Positions 9,901-18,538 of a stretch of DNA of 64,000 nt are shown piece after piece. Source of the stretch: Prochlorococcus marinus XMU1408 (GTDB lineage: Bacteria > Cyanobacteriota > Cyanobacteriia > PCC-6307 > Cyanobiaceae); contig NZ_QJUE01000002.1 in assembly GCF_003208055.1 (NCBI RefSeq), positions 372,001 through 436,000 of the forward strand, written 5' to 3'. A program made the translations under genes and the position numbers. The notes under the pieces were generated by a model that was not told the origin of the DNA, searched no databases, and saw only the letters and a list, made by a program, of their open reading frames with translations. Position 1 is the first letter of the stretch, and each line of letters begins with the position of its first letter.

Positions 9901-9987
9901 CGGAGAGTGGGGGATTCGAACCCCCGATGGAGTTGCCCCCATGCTAGTTTTCAAGACTAGAGCCATAAACCACTCGACCAACTCTCC
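9901..9987 (-). tRNA. trnS: tRNA-Ser (anticodon UGA)
   Basis: Read on the minus strand, an 87-base class II tRNA runs from GGAGAGTTGGTCGAGTGG to CACTCTCCG. The acceptor stem GGAGAGT pairs with ACTCTCC. The anticodon stem CTAGT/ACTAG encloses the loop CTTGAAA, giving anticodon TGA. It has the long variable arm typical of serine tRNAs and a T-arm with GGTTCGAATCC. CCA is not encoded. Broken copies of its two halves lie on either side. Confidence 0.97.
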
Positions 9988-10081
9988 ACTTCTAATTTTA
10001 CATCATTGGCTTTGGATTTTTTTTAATAAATTTTGAAAAAAGCAAAAATCTATAAGGAGAAAATCTAGTTAATGCAATTGT

Positions 10082-10264
10082 TTAGTCTTGTTCCTCTTCT
10101 TGGTGGTTAAGTTTGAACCAACCTTCTTCTTTCATTCCTCTTCTAATAGCAGTAAAAAATGCTCCAAGGAAAAAAGAGCCTACCCCAGCAAAAATTGCCA
10201 GAGTTAATAAAGGCTTAACTCCTGTTACAGCTGTACTTTGAAGGGCAGGATCTAACGGATCCAT
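10082..10264 (-). CDS. Small single-pass membrane protein, 60 aa
   Basis: The frame starts MDPLDPALQSTAVTG, has one membrane segment at about residues 18-40 (LLTLAIFAGVGSFFLGAFF) and a basic then acidic tail (RRGMKEEGWFKLNHQEEEQD). The size and single helix resemble small photosynthetic-membrane subunits, but I cannot assign it to one. It is followed 15 bases upstream by another small minus-strand gene, possibly one transcript. Confidence 0.7.
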   Translation of the reverse strand: MDPLDPALQSTAVTGVKPLLTLAIFAGVGSFFLGAFFTAIRRGMKEEGWFKLNHQEEEQD

Positions 10265-10279
10265 TAAAGCTTTGTTTTA

Positions 10280-10441
10280 TTAGTCTTCATAAACTTTGCA
10301 TGTTAAAGAAGTTGGGTGGATTTCACATTCTGCTTTCCAAAAATCTTCTCTTGTCTCAGCAGGAACTTTATAATTGAAATCATGCATTATTCGAATATCA
10401 CTCAACGCATTTTTGATAAAAAATGGAGTTCTTAGCTTCAT
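10280..10441 (-). CDS. Small hypothetical protein, 53 aa
   Basis: The ATG is preceded by a near-perfect AGGAGG three bases upstream. The protein begins MKLRTPFFIKNALSDIRIMH and ends CEIHPTSLTCKVYED, with two cysteines (39 and 48). No family is recognised. The strong ribosome site makes translation likely. Confidence 0.65.
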   Translation of the reverse strand: MKLRTPFFIKNALSDIRIMHDFNYKVPAETREDFWKAECEIHPTSLTCKVYED

Positions 10442-10531
10442 AAACCTCCTATTCGGATGATTATGTTCTACTTGATTCCTTGTGATTTAAACACCCCGGC
10501 TTTTACTCAAGTACTACTTACTAGTTATTCG

Positions 10532-10583
10532 ATATCTAATTTAAAAAGGGCTGACCTTAGTCAGCCCTTTTTAAATTAGATAT
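10532..10583. terminator. Very long bidirectional hairpin terminator
   Basis: This is a perfect 24-bp inverted repeat with a 4-base loop. The GC core GGGCTGAC/GTCAGCCC is flanked by A and T runs and then by further paired bases (ATATCTAATTT). It lies just past the stop of the 10610-10774 minus-strand gene and can work in both directions. Its core is repeated in the terminator at 11878. Confidence 0.85.
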
Positions 10584-10609
10584 AAATCAGCAGCCAATTC
10601 AATTCTGAA

Positions 10610-10774
10610 TTAAGAATCCATTGCTGCAACCTCTTCTTGAGCTTGCTTTTGTCTCCCTAGAAAAACTGAAGTTTTGTAAGAAGTAAATACTCCTTTCTTA
10701 AATGTTGCAAGTTGAGCTTTGTGTAGTCTTTTTGCTTTTAAGACTCTTTTTTTAGTTAGTACTAGGTTGTTCAT
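10610..10774 (-). CDS. Small basic hypothetical protein, 54 aa
   Basis: The frame begins MNNLVLTKKRVLKAKRLHKA and ends QEEVAAMDS. The N-terminal two thirds is rich in Lys/Arg and the tail is acidic. AAAGG precedes the ATG. No family is recognised; the charge pattern would suit RNA or ribosome contact, which is only a guess. The long hairpin terminator follows. Confidence 0.6.
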   Translation of the reverse strand: MNNLVLTKKRVLKAKRLHKAQLATFKKGVFTSYKTSVFLGRQKQAQEEVAAMDS

Positions 10775-10995
10775 GACCTTTTTAATTACTGGAAATCCCG
10801 TTCCCTACTTCCATGTAATGCACTCCAAATAGATGGAGCGAACGTACATTTAATTTAGCAAGCCAACCAGAACAACCGAAATGAAATTCAAGTACGGTTT
10901 CTTAGAAAGTCATCAATAAAACTGTCCTTAAGCACCCGAACTGGTTAGCCCTATCTAAACCGAACTTCATTAAATTAAATCTTCTTATGTTTTTT

Positions 10996-11337
10996 TCATT
11001 GGTGACCGGAATGTTCAAACTCTGTTTCATCGAAAAGCTTACTTCCTCTATATAAAATAACTTCCATTAATAATTCCTCAGCAGCTAAGTTTCTAGCTCT
11101 TTTCTGCATACCTGCGCTAATTTTGCATCAGGTCCATTTGATGCAGCTAAATCAGTAATTGAATCCAATTAAGTAATCAACGAGGGAACAATTTTTGCAA
11201 GCTTGGCCATACCTTCAATATTGTTCATTGGCTTTTCAACAATCCTTGTAAATAAACTTCGCCAGTGAATGTAATGACTATCTCCACTTCAGCTAAATCA
11301 AATAAGAAATCATGGTTCTGACCTGGTGAGATTATTG
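10996..11337 (-). pseudogene. Decayed protein gene with two frameshifts and a nonsense codon
   Basis: Three coding-like segments line up in different frames. The first is ISPGQNHDFLFDLAEVEIV to QGLLKS. The second is PMNNIEGMAKLAKIVPSLIT, then a TAA at 11169-11171, then LDSITDLAASNGPDAKLAQV. The third is RARNLAAEELLMEVILYRG to DETEFEHSGHQ and a stop. One missing base near 11228 and one near 11101 would rejoin them. There is no start codon at the 5' end. I do not recognise the parent family. It lies between the intact tRNA-Ser and the 5' tRNA half. Confidence 0.65.
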
Positions 11338-11480
11338 GTTAGACTTTGTTTGATCTATATGCTCTTTACTAAGCCATATGCCCAACGTGCAAGTATTTTC
11401 AGCAGTGCATGATTCGATAGTCTTTTAATACTTAAAAGTTTCTCATAATATGTAATGCTTTAGGTTCTTGTATATTATTG

Positions 11481-11828
11481 ATGACCTCTAATTTTTATAT
11501 CGTTCATCACGAATTTAGAGCTGGTACTTCATCTAAGTGGTGGGAAACTGCTTATGCAGCTATGGCACCTGGCGGTGGATGGGATGAGGCTGTAGCAGCA
11601 AATAAAGAAAAAGGTTTTTACAACCACTCTGCTAATGCTGTGACTTCTGAAGGCCCTGTTTACTGTATTTGGGAAACTAAGGAGAATATTACGGTAGAAG
11701 AATTTCAGGAATTCATTGATGGTCCGACAGGTCCTGGATTTGGTCTGAACGCATTAATGAATATCTGCAAACCAATAGATACATCATTAATGAACGGACA
11801 AACTCCATACCCAAGAGTTTTCTCTTGA
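11481..11828 (+). CDS. Hypothetical protein, 115 aa
   Basis: The protein begins MTSNFYIVHHEFRAGTSSKW and contains APGGGWDEAVAANKEKGFYN and VYCIWETKENITVEEFQEFI. The layout, a short alpha/beta sequence with aromatic and Trp residues, resembles dimeric alpha/beta-barrel (ABM/EthD-like) proteins, but this is only a shape argument. ATG at 11481 is preferred over the TTG one codon earlier. A terminator follows. Confidence 0.75.
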   Translation: MTSNFYIVHHEFRAGTSSKWWETAYAAMAPGGGWDEAVAANKEKGFYNHSANAVTSEGPVYCIWETKENITVEEFQEFIDGPTGPGFGLNALMNICKPIDTSLMNGQTPYPRVFS

Positions 11829-11877
11829 AACAGTTAAATTAGAGTTGGTTGACAGCCGATTGTTATCGGAAAGAAAA

Positions 11878-11902
11878 GGGCTGACTTTGTTCAGCCTTTT
11901 TT
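11878..11902 (+). terminator. Rho-independent terminator
   Basis: GGCTGA and TCAGCC form a stem around a CTTTGT loop, followed by six T. It ends the 11481-11828 gene. The core is nearly the same as that of the 10532 terminator. Confidence 0.85.
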
Positions 11903-12061
11903 ACGTTGCTAGTCTTCATGACCGATATTGACCACTTTTTTGAAAGTTGCTCATTTTATTATAAAAAACTTTTGAGTATTAAGAATTAAATTATGGTGCT
12001 ATAGAAAATAAATAAAGCTAGTTATATCAATAAAATTACTATAATTATTATTGTAATTAAG

Positions 12062-12107
12062 GCTTATTTTCAAGACTAGAGCAATAAACCACTTGACCAA
12101 CTATCCA
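12062..12107 (-). pseudogene. Decayed 5' half of a tRNA-Ser
   Basis: This matches 9943-9988 of the intact tRNA-Ser region at 41 of 46 bases by eye, covering the anticodon loop, anticodon stem, D-arm and 5' acceptor strand. Similarity stops at the anticodon stem, the same place where the 9630 half ends. It has the same orientation as the intact gene. The 3' half is absent here, so it is not functional. Confidence 0.82.
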
Positions 12108-12304
12108 TTTGAAAAATAGTTTTATTGGCTACTAAAATCTTAAATATATTCTTCAAAAAAAAAATTACTCCACTTTGAGCTGTTAATTCACTTTTAAAGG
12201 AGATCCCCACTCTATAAAAATTTCAGAACCTATAGATTCTCTTCTTGCATAAATATTAATGATATTATTTATGCCATAATTTATGACATTGGTAAATCAC
12301 TTTC

Positions 12305-12499
12305 ATGGCAAGCAACAAGAGCCCACAATCTCGTTTCCTTGGAGACCTTCCAATGGAGGGTGGTATTAGTCAAAAGGAAAAATACCGTTACGTTGCTCAC
12401 TTGATGTTTTTTATAGGATGCGCTCTATTTTCTTTTGGGATTTGGGCTCTATCAGGTTTTACTGCTTCAAGCGGTTCAACTGGACCATTCCCTTTCTAA
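12305..12499 (+). CDS. Small membrane protein, 64 aa
   Basis: A polar N-terminus (MASNKSPQSRFLGDLPMEGG) is followed by one or two membrane segments (YVAHLMFFIGCALFSFGIWA) and a Ser/Gly-rich tail ending in PFPF. I recognise no named family. The general plan, basic soluble head and GxW-type helix, is shared with the 46745 gene. Confidence 0.72.
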   Translation: MASNKSPQSRFLGDLPMEGGISQKEKYRYVAHLMFFIGCALFSFGIWALSGFTASSGSTGPFPF

Positions 12500-12537
12500 A
12501 ATAAAGGTATTTAAAATTATTAGATTCCAAGAGAAGA

Positions 12538-12801
12538 TTATTGAATAGACAGTTTTCTAATATTATTATCTCTATCTTCAATAAGAGTTAACAGCCATTT
12601 TGAGGCCAGTCCCCTTGAGATACTTCTATTTTTTAAAAGTTCGCAAATTCTTTTATACAGTTTGTCAGATTCAATATTTGAATTGAACCATTTTTCAAAC
12701 TGAAGAATTTCTTCGGGATTTTTACATGCCCTTAGCTGATCAATAAGTGCATCATTAGTACTTGTGCTATTTATTTTTATTTGTTTGTTAGTTGTAGTCA
12801 T
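12538..12801 (-). CDS. Hypothetical protein, 87 aa
   Basis: This acidic-basic helical protein starts MTTTNKQIKINSTSTNDALI and contains LRACKNPEEILQFEKWF and LASKWLLTLIEDRDNNI. It has an ATG start and no membrane segment. No family is recognised. It sits downstream of nrdJ on the same strand after a 151-base gap. Confidence 0.7.
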   Translation of the reverse strand: MTTTNKQIKINSTSTNDALIDQLRACKNPEEILQFEKWFNSNIESDKLYKRICELLKNRSISRGLASKWLLTLIEDRDNNIRKLSIQ

Positions 12802-12952
12802 TCAATTTTTAAAGAACACAAGACCTATTAAACATCTAGCTACTTTTTTTTATTTGGACAATTATTTTTAAAACTTCTTCTAAAAATTAAGCAAATATAT
12901 TTTTGTAACTTTTACTTGAAGATAGTTAAAAATTCTAGACGAGTAAATGTCC

Positions 12953-15289
12953 TTAAGATGGTTTAGCAAGTGGTAGTAGGCACTTATCCGAATCACAACC
13001 TGCTGGTCCAGCTTCGGTAAGCTCTCCTTGGTCATATCGGCTAAGAGCATCAAAGAAATCACAATCTTCTCTTCTTTTTATTACCTCTGCTTGCAGTTTT
13101 GTGTATATTTCTTCGTCAATAGGTTCAAAAGGAAGTCTAGGGAATGTTGCATTTGCATCAAATCTTGCGAGCAAAGCAGCTGAAATATAACCTTTGTTTT
13201 CATTTATTGAGTTATGCAATGCTTTTGCTAAACCCTCTATTTCATTTTCTCTGAATTCGATCGTCGCTGAAGTGTTGTGGTCAGTGTAGTTTGTTTGAAC
13301 TTGCATATAAAAATCAAATTGGGCAAGAGCTGAGAAATTATTAATATCAATTTGATCCGCACCAGGTATATTTGCCCAACTTACCTCAGTTGGTATTTCA
13401 ACTAGCCACTCAGTACATTTCGGATCAAAAGGATTATCTAGTAGTTTCCCATTCTCATCTTTATCTGATTGTGAAGGAACTATCGTGTATCCATAGTCCA
13501 TACAAGCTAATGCAACTGGATCGTTCTTACGAAAAGTAATTCTTCTAATAAAACGCTGAGCTTTTGGAGGGTGCCAACCTGGAGAAGCCCCGGTTAGAAG
13601 ACTTTTTGTTCCTGCAGGTTGAACTGTTGTACAACGACTTGGGCGACGGATGTTATGTCTATCGCAATATTCAAAAACTGTGTCGTTAACGATTTTTTTC
13701 CATCGACTTAAAAAAGTAGCTTCTTGATTTTTAAAATCTTTCCCTTCTTTCGTATCTGGTCTTCCAGCTTCCCACCACTTAAGCCAAGATGTCCCAAAGG
13801 CATGGACAAAAAAGTCAAAAAGGCCTGTGAAGCTGACCCCAACGATTGGATCCCATTCTCGACTCTTTCTGTATCTTTTTACTTCAAATCTATGATTGAG
13901 TAGACATGCAACGGACAAGGCTGCCGCTTTGAAGGCATCTTCTTGTTGGCTTATGTCTAATGGATCGATTTGATTTAGATGGATTTCTGCAAGATTACAG
14001 TGGAAATCAGAGCCAAGGATTTCACCACATGGGTTAAGACCGTATCTACTTAGTCTATGGAAAAGTTCTTTTTCATCAAATGGACCGTAATTTGATTGAA
14101 TCCATTTGGAAGCTTCTTTTTTACCTTGTTCGCAATAGATCTCAATAAATTCATTTCTTAATTCTACTGTTGTAAGTATGTCTGCATTTGAACGAGCAAT
14201 TGCTTCTGGTGCAAATTGAATTGCTCCTTCTCCTGAATGAAATTGCTTAGTCACTGCTTCCACAAGCACTTTCAGCTCAGGTTTAGTGTGGTAAACGCGT
14301 GTATGGTTAGCCATTCGTAAAGCATCCTTCTCTGGGTCGATGCTCCAATTCCCATCAGAGTCTTGTTTCCATAAATTTTCTTTAGCACCAGCCGCTCCTA
14401 AATCTTCTGAAGAGAATTGACGCATACCTGCACTCCTTCTTATATTTCCAGCAACAATTGTCACTGCTGCTTCATCTATAAGTAGGCAACATTCTATTGA
14501 AGTTAGTTTTCTTCCTTTTGCTTTGTTTAAAAGATTCGTAACGCGAGGATATAAATCTTTGAGTTTGACGGGATTTGCCATTCCTCCGAACCCTTTAAGT
14601 GATTCGCCAGCTGGTCTTACATCTTTTAAATCTATAGATATGTTAATTACTCTAGAATTGAAACTTTCGTCACTGCTTAACTCAAGTATTTTTTGATAGC
14701 TATCAACCCATCCACGTCTACTATCACCAACACTTATTAGTACATTATTACCTTGAATAGAGAAAGTAGTTTTTTCATTTCTTTTTTCAGCGGGCGTAAC
14801 TCCTATATCTGAAACATTTTGAATGTTAATTGTATTGATAATCTCTGGTAGTTGATCAATTAAATGAGGCTCAATTATTGCTCCAGTTCCGCAACCCATC
14901 ATTGCTAGATCCATCATTAGTCCAAAGGCCTGCCAATCTATAAGGTTTGTTGAGGTGCAATTGTAGGCTCCAGAAAAATTCTTTTCTTTCTCAATCCAGT
15001 CTGTTCCTCCGATCCAAAGCCATCGACCTGAAGGAAGAGCTTTTTTCTCTTGTTGCATTTTTTGCATTAAATTTATTTCAGCTTCGTTTAACCCTCCAAG
15101 TTTTTTTAAGCCTTCAAGGTTTCTTGTGTTCACTTGTTCCCAACTTTCGCGACCCGCAGGAAGCTTCCTACTATAAGTTCTGTAAAAGACAGGATTTGCG
15201 GCAGGTGCAGTTATTGGAAAATCAGTTTTTGCATTTTTTCTACCCGAGGCTGAATTATTGGTTTCGGGCTGGCTTGGTGCGATTGTCAA
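12953..15289 (-). CDS. nrdJ: Adenosylcobalamin-dependent (class II) ribonucleotide reductase
   Basis: This 778-residue enzyme reduces ribonucleotides to deoxyribonucleotides using a B12 radical. The finger-loop motif LNPCGEILGSDFHCNLAEI lies near residue 417 and CTTVQPAGTKSLLTGASPGW near residue 555. The N-terminal part has YNCTSTNLIDWQAFG and GCGTGAIIEP. The C-terminus ends with a Cys (CDSDKC), likely the redox shuttle. It starts at TTG 15289; the next residues TIAPSQPETN are polar and probably disordered. Class II enzymes need no oxygen or iron, which suits ocean cyanobacteria. A perfect inverted repeat lies 29-52 bases upstream of the start. Confidence 0.96.
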   Translation of the reverse strand: MTIAPSQPETNNSASGRKNAKTDFPITAPAANPVFYRTYSRKLPAGRESWEQVNTRNLEGLKKLGGLNEAEINLMQKMQQEKKALPSGRWLWIGGTDWIEKEKNFSGAYNCTSTNLIDWQAFGLMMDLAMMGCGTGAIIEPHLIDQLPEIINTINIQNVSDIGVTPAEKRNEKTTFSIQGNNVLISVGDSRRGWVDSYQKILELSSDESFNSRVINISIDLKDVRPAGESLKGFGGMANPVKLKDLYPRVTNLLNKAKGRKLTSIECCLLIDEAAVTIVAGNIRRSAGMRQFSSEDLGAAGAKENLWKQDSDGNWSIDPEKDALRMANHTRVYHTKPELKVLVEAVTKQFHSGEGAIQFAPEAIARSNADILTTVELRNEFIEIYCEQGKKEASKWIQSNYGPFDEKELFHRLSRYGLNPCGEILGSDFHCNLAEIHLNQIDPLDISQQEDAFKAAALSVACLLNHRFEVKRYRKSREWDPIVGVSFTGLFDFFVHAFGTSWLKWWEAGRPDTKEGKDFKNQEATFLSRWKKIVNDTVFEYCDRHNIRRPSRCTTVQPAGTKSLLTGASPGWHPPKAQRFIRRITFRKNDPVALACMDYGYTIVPSQSDKDENGKLLDNPFDPKCTEWLVEIPTEVSWANIPGADQIDINNFSALAQFDFYMQVQTNYTDHNTSATIEFRENEIEGLAKALHNSINENKGYISAALLARFDANATFPRLPFEPIDEEIYTKLQAEVIKRREDCDFFDALSRYDQGELTEAGPAGCDSDKCLLPLAKPS

Positions 15290-15317
15290 GATCTTTTATC
15301 CCTTTAGTAACTACTAC

Positions 15318-15341
15318 GCTAACGCCATGTATAGCGTTAGC
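15318..15341. promoter_or_regulatory. Inverted repeat upstream of nrdJ
   Basis: GCTAACGC and GCGTTAGC form a perfect 8-bp stem with an 8-base spacer, followed on the + strand by a run of seven T. It looks like a + strand terminator, but no + strand gene ends here. A second reading is an operator or 5'-UTR hairpin for nrdJ. It does not resemble the NrdR box consensus. Confidence 0.5.
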
Positions 15342-15401
15342 AAGTTTTTTTAACACCATCTACAGGGGTTTAAGGAAAAAACAAAATTATTTCTTTCATT
15401 A

Positions 15402-16085
15402 ATGAATAGAACACCTGAACCTGAACTTATGAAAATCCCTTCGCAGGTAAGGGCTTATGCAGATGCGGATTTTTCAAGAAGCGATTCTATGGTTGTTAAA
15501 GGACTTGAAAAATATTTAAAAAAAATAGGAAAAACTCTTAATAAAAATGATTTGATTTTGGATGTTGGATGTGGACCTGGAAATATTTGCGAGAGAATTG
15601 CTAAAAATTGGCCGTTTGTAAAAGTTGTTGGAATTGACGGATCAAAGGAAATGTTGAATGAAGCAGAAAAAAAACTTTGCAAAAGTTTTAGCAATAATCT
15701 TACTTATGAGTTGATTGAGATCAACTCAATAGCCACTGGTGAAAAAAAATTCGAGCTCAAAGCTGATGTATTGGTAAGTAATAGTGCTTTGCATCATTTT
15801 CATGATCCTTGCAGATTTTGGAATGCCTTAAAGAAAATTGGTAAAGAAAACTGTATTCATATTCATCGTGATTTAATAAGGCCCTCTTCATTAGAGAAAG
15901 CATTTGAACTAAAAGAAAAATATCTTTCAAATTCACCAGAAATTTTAAAAAAAGATTTTTATGCATCTCTCAAGGCATCATTTACAGTTGAAGAAGTAAA
16001 CCAACAACTTGTTAATGCAGGCTTATCTCAATTAGAGGTTTTTCAAGTTGATGAGCTTTATTTTGAGATTATTGGGTGTATTTAA
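15402..16085 (+). CDS. Class I SAM-dependent methyltransferase
   Basis: This 227-residue protein has motif I DLILDVGCGPGNICERIA, then VVGIDGSKEMLNEAE and LVSNSALHHFHDP, the classic SAM-binding order. The substrate is unknown. An ATG starts it, divergent from nrdJ, and prfC follows after 35 bases. Confidence 0.87.
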   Translation: MNRTPEPELMKIPSQVRAYADADFSRSDSMVVKGLEKYLKKIGKTLNKNDLILDVGCGPGNICERIAKNWPFVKVVGIDGSKEMLNEAEKKLCKSFSNNLTYELIEINSIATGEKKFELKADVLVSNSALHHFHDPCRFWNALKKIGKENCIHIHRDLIRPSSLEKAFELKEKYLSNSPEILKKDFYASLKASFTVEEVNQQLVNAGLSQLEVFQVDELYFEIIGCI

Positions 16086-16120
16086 TCTTTTCCTGAACAA
16101 TTGAACCATCAAAAACAATA

Positions 16121-17788
16121 ATGAAATCAACCCCTCAAGACAAGAAAAATTTAAATCCTAATTTAGAAGAAGAATTGTCGATTTCTCTTAGTGAAGAGGT
16201 TGGGAAAAGAAGAAATTTTGCAATTATTTCCCACCCCGATGCGGGAAAAACAACCTTGACAGAAAAACTTTTACTTTATGGCGGAGCTATTCAACAGGCA
16301 GGAGCAGTAAAAGCAAGAGGTGAACAGAGAAAAGTTACTTCTGATTGGATGGAGCTTGAAAAACAAAGAGGCATATCAATTACATCAACTGTTTTACAAT
16401 TTGCTTATAAAGATAAGACGATTAATTTATTAGATACTCCTGGCCACCAAGACTTTTCGGAAGATACGTATAGGACGCTTGCCGCTGCTGATAATGCTGT
16501 AATGCTTGAGGATGCGGCGAAAGGTCTTGAGCCTCAAACAAGGAAGCTTTTTGAGGTTTGCAGAATGCGTCAAATACCAATTTTTACATTCATTAACAAG
16601 ATGGATAGGCCAGGTCAAGAACCGCTTGAATTATTAGATGAAATTGAGTCTGAACTAGGTTTATCAACCTTTGCAGTTAATTGGCCAATAGGAAGTGGTG
16701 AGCTTTTTAGAGGTGTTGTAGAGCGTGCAACAAAAGAAGTTGTTTTGTTTTCTAGAGCGGAACGAGGGAAGCAATCTAGTGAAATACGTTTGAAAATTAA
16801 TGATCCGGAACTTAAAAACCTAGTAGAAAAAGAACTATTAACAAAAGCACTTGAAGAGATAGAGATCCTTGATGAGGCAGGTTGTGACTTAAATCAAGAA
16901 TTAATCTTATCTGGCGAATTAACCCCTGTGTTTTTTGGATCTGCAATGACCAACTTCGGGGTTAGGCCTTTTCTAGACAATTTTCTTGAGTTATCTCAGG
17001 GACCAGTTGCTCGAAATAGCTTTGATGGACCAATTGTTCCGACAAGAGAATCATTTAGTGGATTTGTCTTTAAATTACAAGCAAATATGGATCCAAAACA
17101 TAGAGATAGAGTTGCTTTCGTGCGCGTATGTAGTGGGAGGTTTAAAAAAGATATGACAGTTCAACACGCTAGGACGGGCAAACAAATCAGACTTTCAAGG
17201 CCTCAAAAGATTTTTGGTCAAGATAGGGCCGTTGTTGATGATGCTTACCCTGGGGATGTTATCGGTTTGAATAACCCAGGGATGTTTTCGATTGGAGATA
17301 CATTATTTATTGGGCCGAGAGTTGAATTTGAGGGAATCCCATGTTTTAGCCCCGAGATATTTAGTTGGTTAAGAAATCCAAACCCCTCAGCTTTCAAAAA
17401 CTTTAGGAAAGGGGTCAATCAATTAAGAGAGGAGGGAGCAGTCCAAATTCTTTACGATAAAGATCAAAGCAAAAGAGATCCAATTTTGGCCGCAGTTGGT
17501 CAGCTTCAGCTTGAGGTGGTGCAACATCGACTCGCTAGTGAATATGGAGTGGAAACTAGGCTTGAACCAATGGGTTATCAAGTCGCAAGATGGGTAAAGG
17601 GGGGATGGCCTGCTTTAGATGAGGTTGGAAGAATTTTTAATTGCAAAACGGTTCAGGACCCTTGGCTTAGACCAGTACTGCTTTTTAAAAATGAATGGAA
17701 TCTAAATCAGTTAAAGGAAGATCATCCTGAAATGGAATTAAACTCAGTTGCTCCTGTTGTCAGTGGTGTTGATCCTGTTTCTCTCTAA
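16121..17788 (+). CDS. prfC: Peptide chain release factor 3
   Basis: This 555-residue translational GTPase frees RF1/RF2 from the ribosome after termination. The P-loop SHPDAGKT ends at residue 44, the G2 region has [17 protein letters not shown] starts at 106, and INKMDRPG near 160 sets guanine specificity. Domain II and the RF3 C-terminal domain follow ([22 protein letters not shown]). Its length is typical. Confidence 0.96.
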   Translation: MKSTPQDKKNLNPNLEEELSISLSEEVGKRRNFAIISHPDAGKTTLTEKLLLYGGAIQQAGAVKARGEQRKVTSDWMELEKQRGISITSTVLQFAYKDKTINLLDTPGHQDFSEDTYRTLAAADNAVMLEDAAKGLEPQTRKLFEVCRMRQIPIFTFINKMDRPGQEPLELLDEIESELGLSTFAVNWPIGSGELFRGVVERATKEVVLFSRAERGKQSSEIRLKINDPELKNLVEKELLTKALEEIEILDEAGCDLNQELILSGELTPVFFGSAMTNFGVRPFLDNFLELSQGPVARNSFDGPIVPTRESFSGFVFKLQANMDPKHRDRVAFVRVCSGRFKKDMTVQHARTGKQIRLSRPQKIFGQDRAVVDDAYPGDVIGLNNPGMFSIGDTLFIGPRVEFEGIPCFSPEIFSWLRNPNPSAFKNFRKGVNQLREEGAVQILYDKDQSKRDPILAAVGQLQLEVVQHRLASEYGVETRLEPMGYQVARWVKGGWPALDEVGRIFNCKTVQDPWLRPVLLFKNEWNLNQLKEDHPEMELNSVAPVVSGVDPVSL

Positions 17789-17844
17789 AGTAGATTAAAA
17801 TCTAATTATTAAAGAGAGTTTATAAATCCTTTTTTGGAAAATCT

Positions 17845-18534
17845 ATGGATTCTGGTACTAGTTCACAATCAAATTCAAACTCACAAGATCCATATTTGAT
17901 ACTTGGAATAAATGAGGGTGCAAGTTTTGATGCTATTCAAGAAGCAAGGGACAAAAAGTTAATTGAGGCTGGAGATGACCAAATCACTAAAGCAAAAATA
18001 GAAGCTGCTTATGATTCGTTGCTAATGGTAAGTCTTAAGTCGAGACAACTTGGTAACGCTAGCAACGAGGCGATAAATGCATCAAAGAAAGAAAATGAAG
18101 TAAAAAAAATTGGAGATATAGGACCTGGTTCGCTTCTCACTAGGTTGACAAATTTAAATCTGCCTAAATCCGAGGCATCACCATCTAATTTTTTACCAAG
18201 CTTAGAGTTGCCCTCTGGACAAGAATTAAATATAAGGCTTTCTTTGGGAATATTGGCTTTTTTACTTGTTTTAATTGTGCCTTCTGAAAGTGTTGAATTA
18301 ATACTTTCATTCTCAACAATAGCCTTATTCATCAGTCAGTCACGTAGAGGTAGGCCTTTCTTTTCCTCTATCCTCTGGTGCATTCTTCTTCTCAGCATTG
18401 GACTTATATCTGGTGCATTACTTTTGGGCGGTGCTCAATCATTTGTTGATAACGCTGGATCATTTTCTCCTGACAAGTTTGAGGCGATACCGGCAGTATT
18501 TTTGATTTGGTTGGGAGTGATTTTCCTTGATTAA
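17845..18534 (+). CDS. CPP1-like protein (J-like domain plus membrane segments)
   Basis: The N-terminal ~65 residues look like a degenerate J domain (DPYLILGINEGASFDAIQEAR, KAKIEAAYDSLLM) without the HPD motif. A linker follows, then three to four membrane segments after residue ~130. This is the architecture of CPP1, the DUF3353 chaperone-like protein of protochlorophyllide oxidoreductase in plants and cyanobacteria. It probably stabilises POR at the membrane and so supports chlorophyll synthesis. It lies 56 bases after prfC and is convergent with hslO. Confidence 0.8.
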   Translation: MDSGTSSQSNSNSQDPYLILGINEGASFDAIQEARDKKLIEAGDDQITKAKIEAAYDSLLMVSLKSRQLGNASNEAINASKKENEVKKIGDIGPGSLLTRLTNLNLPKSEASPSNFLPSLELPSGQELNIRLSLGILAFLLVLIVPSESVELILSFSTIALFISQSRRGRPFFSSILWCILLLSIGLISGALLLGGAQSFVDNAGSFSPDKFEAIPAVFLIWLGVIFLD

Positions 18535-18538
18535 TTCT

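Noticed and set aside
15318-15341. NrdR box for nrdJ
   Set aside because: The repeat does not fit the ACACWATATATWGTGT-type consensus, so I list it only as an unnamed inverted repeat.
14947-15402. 151-codon plus-strand frame over the nrdJ start
   Set aside because: It is antisense to NrdJ's conserved N-terminal half and reads like a shadow frame.
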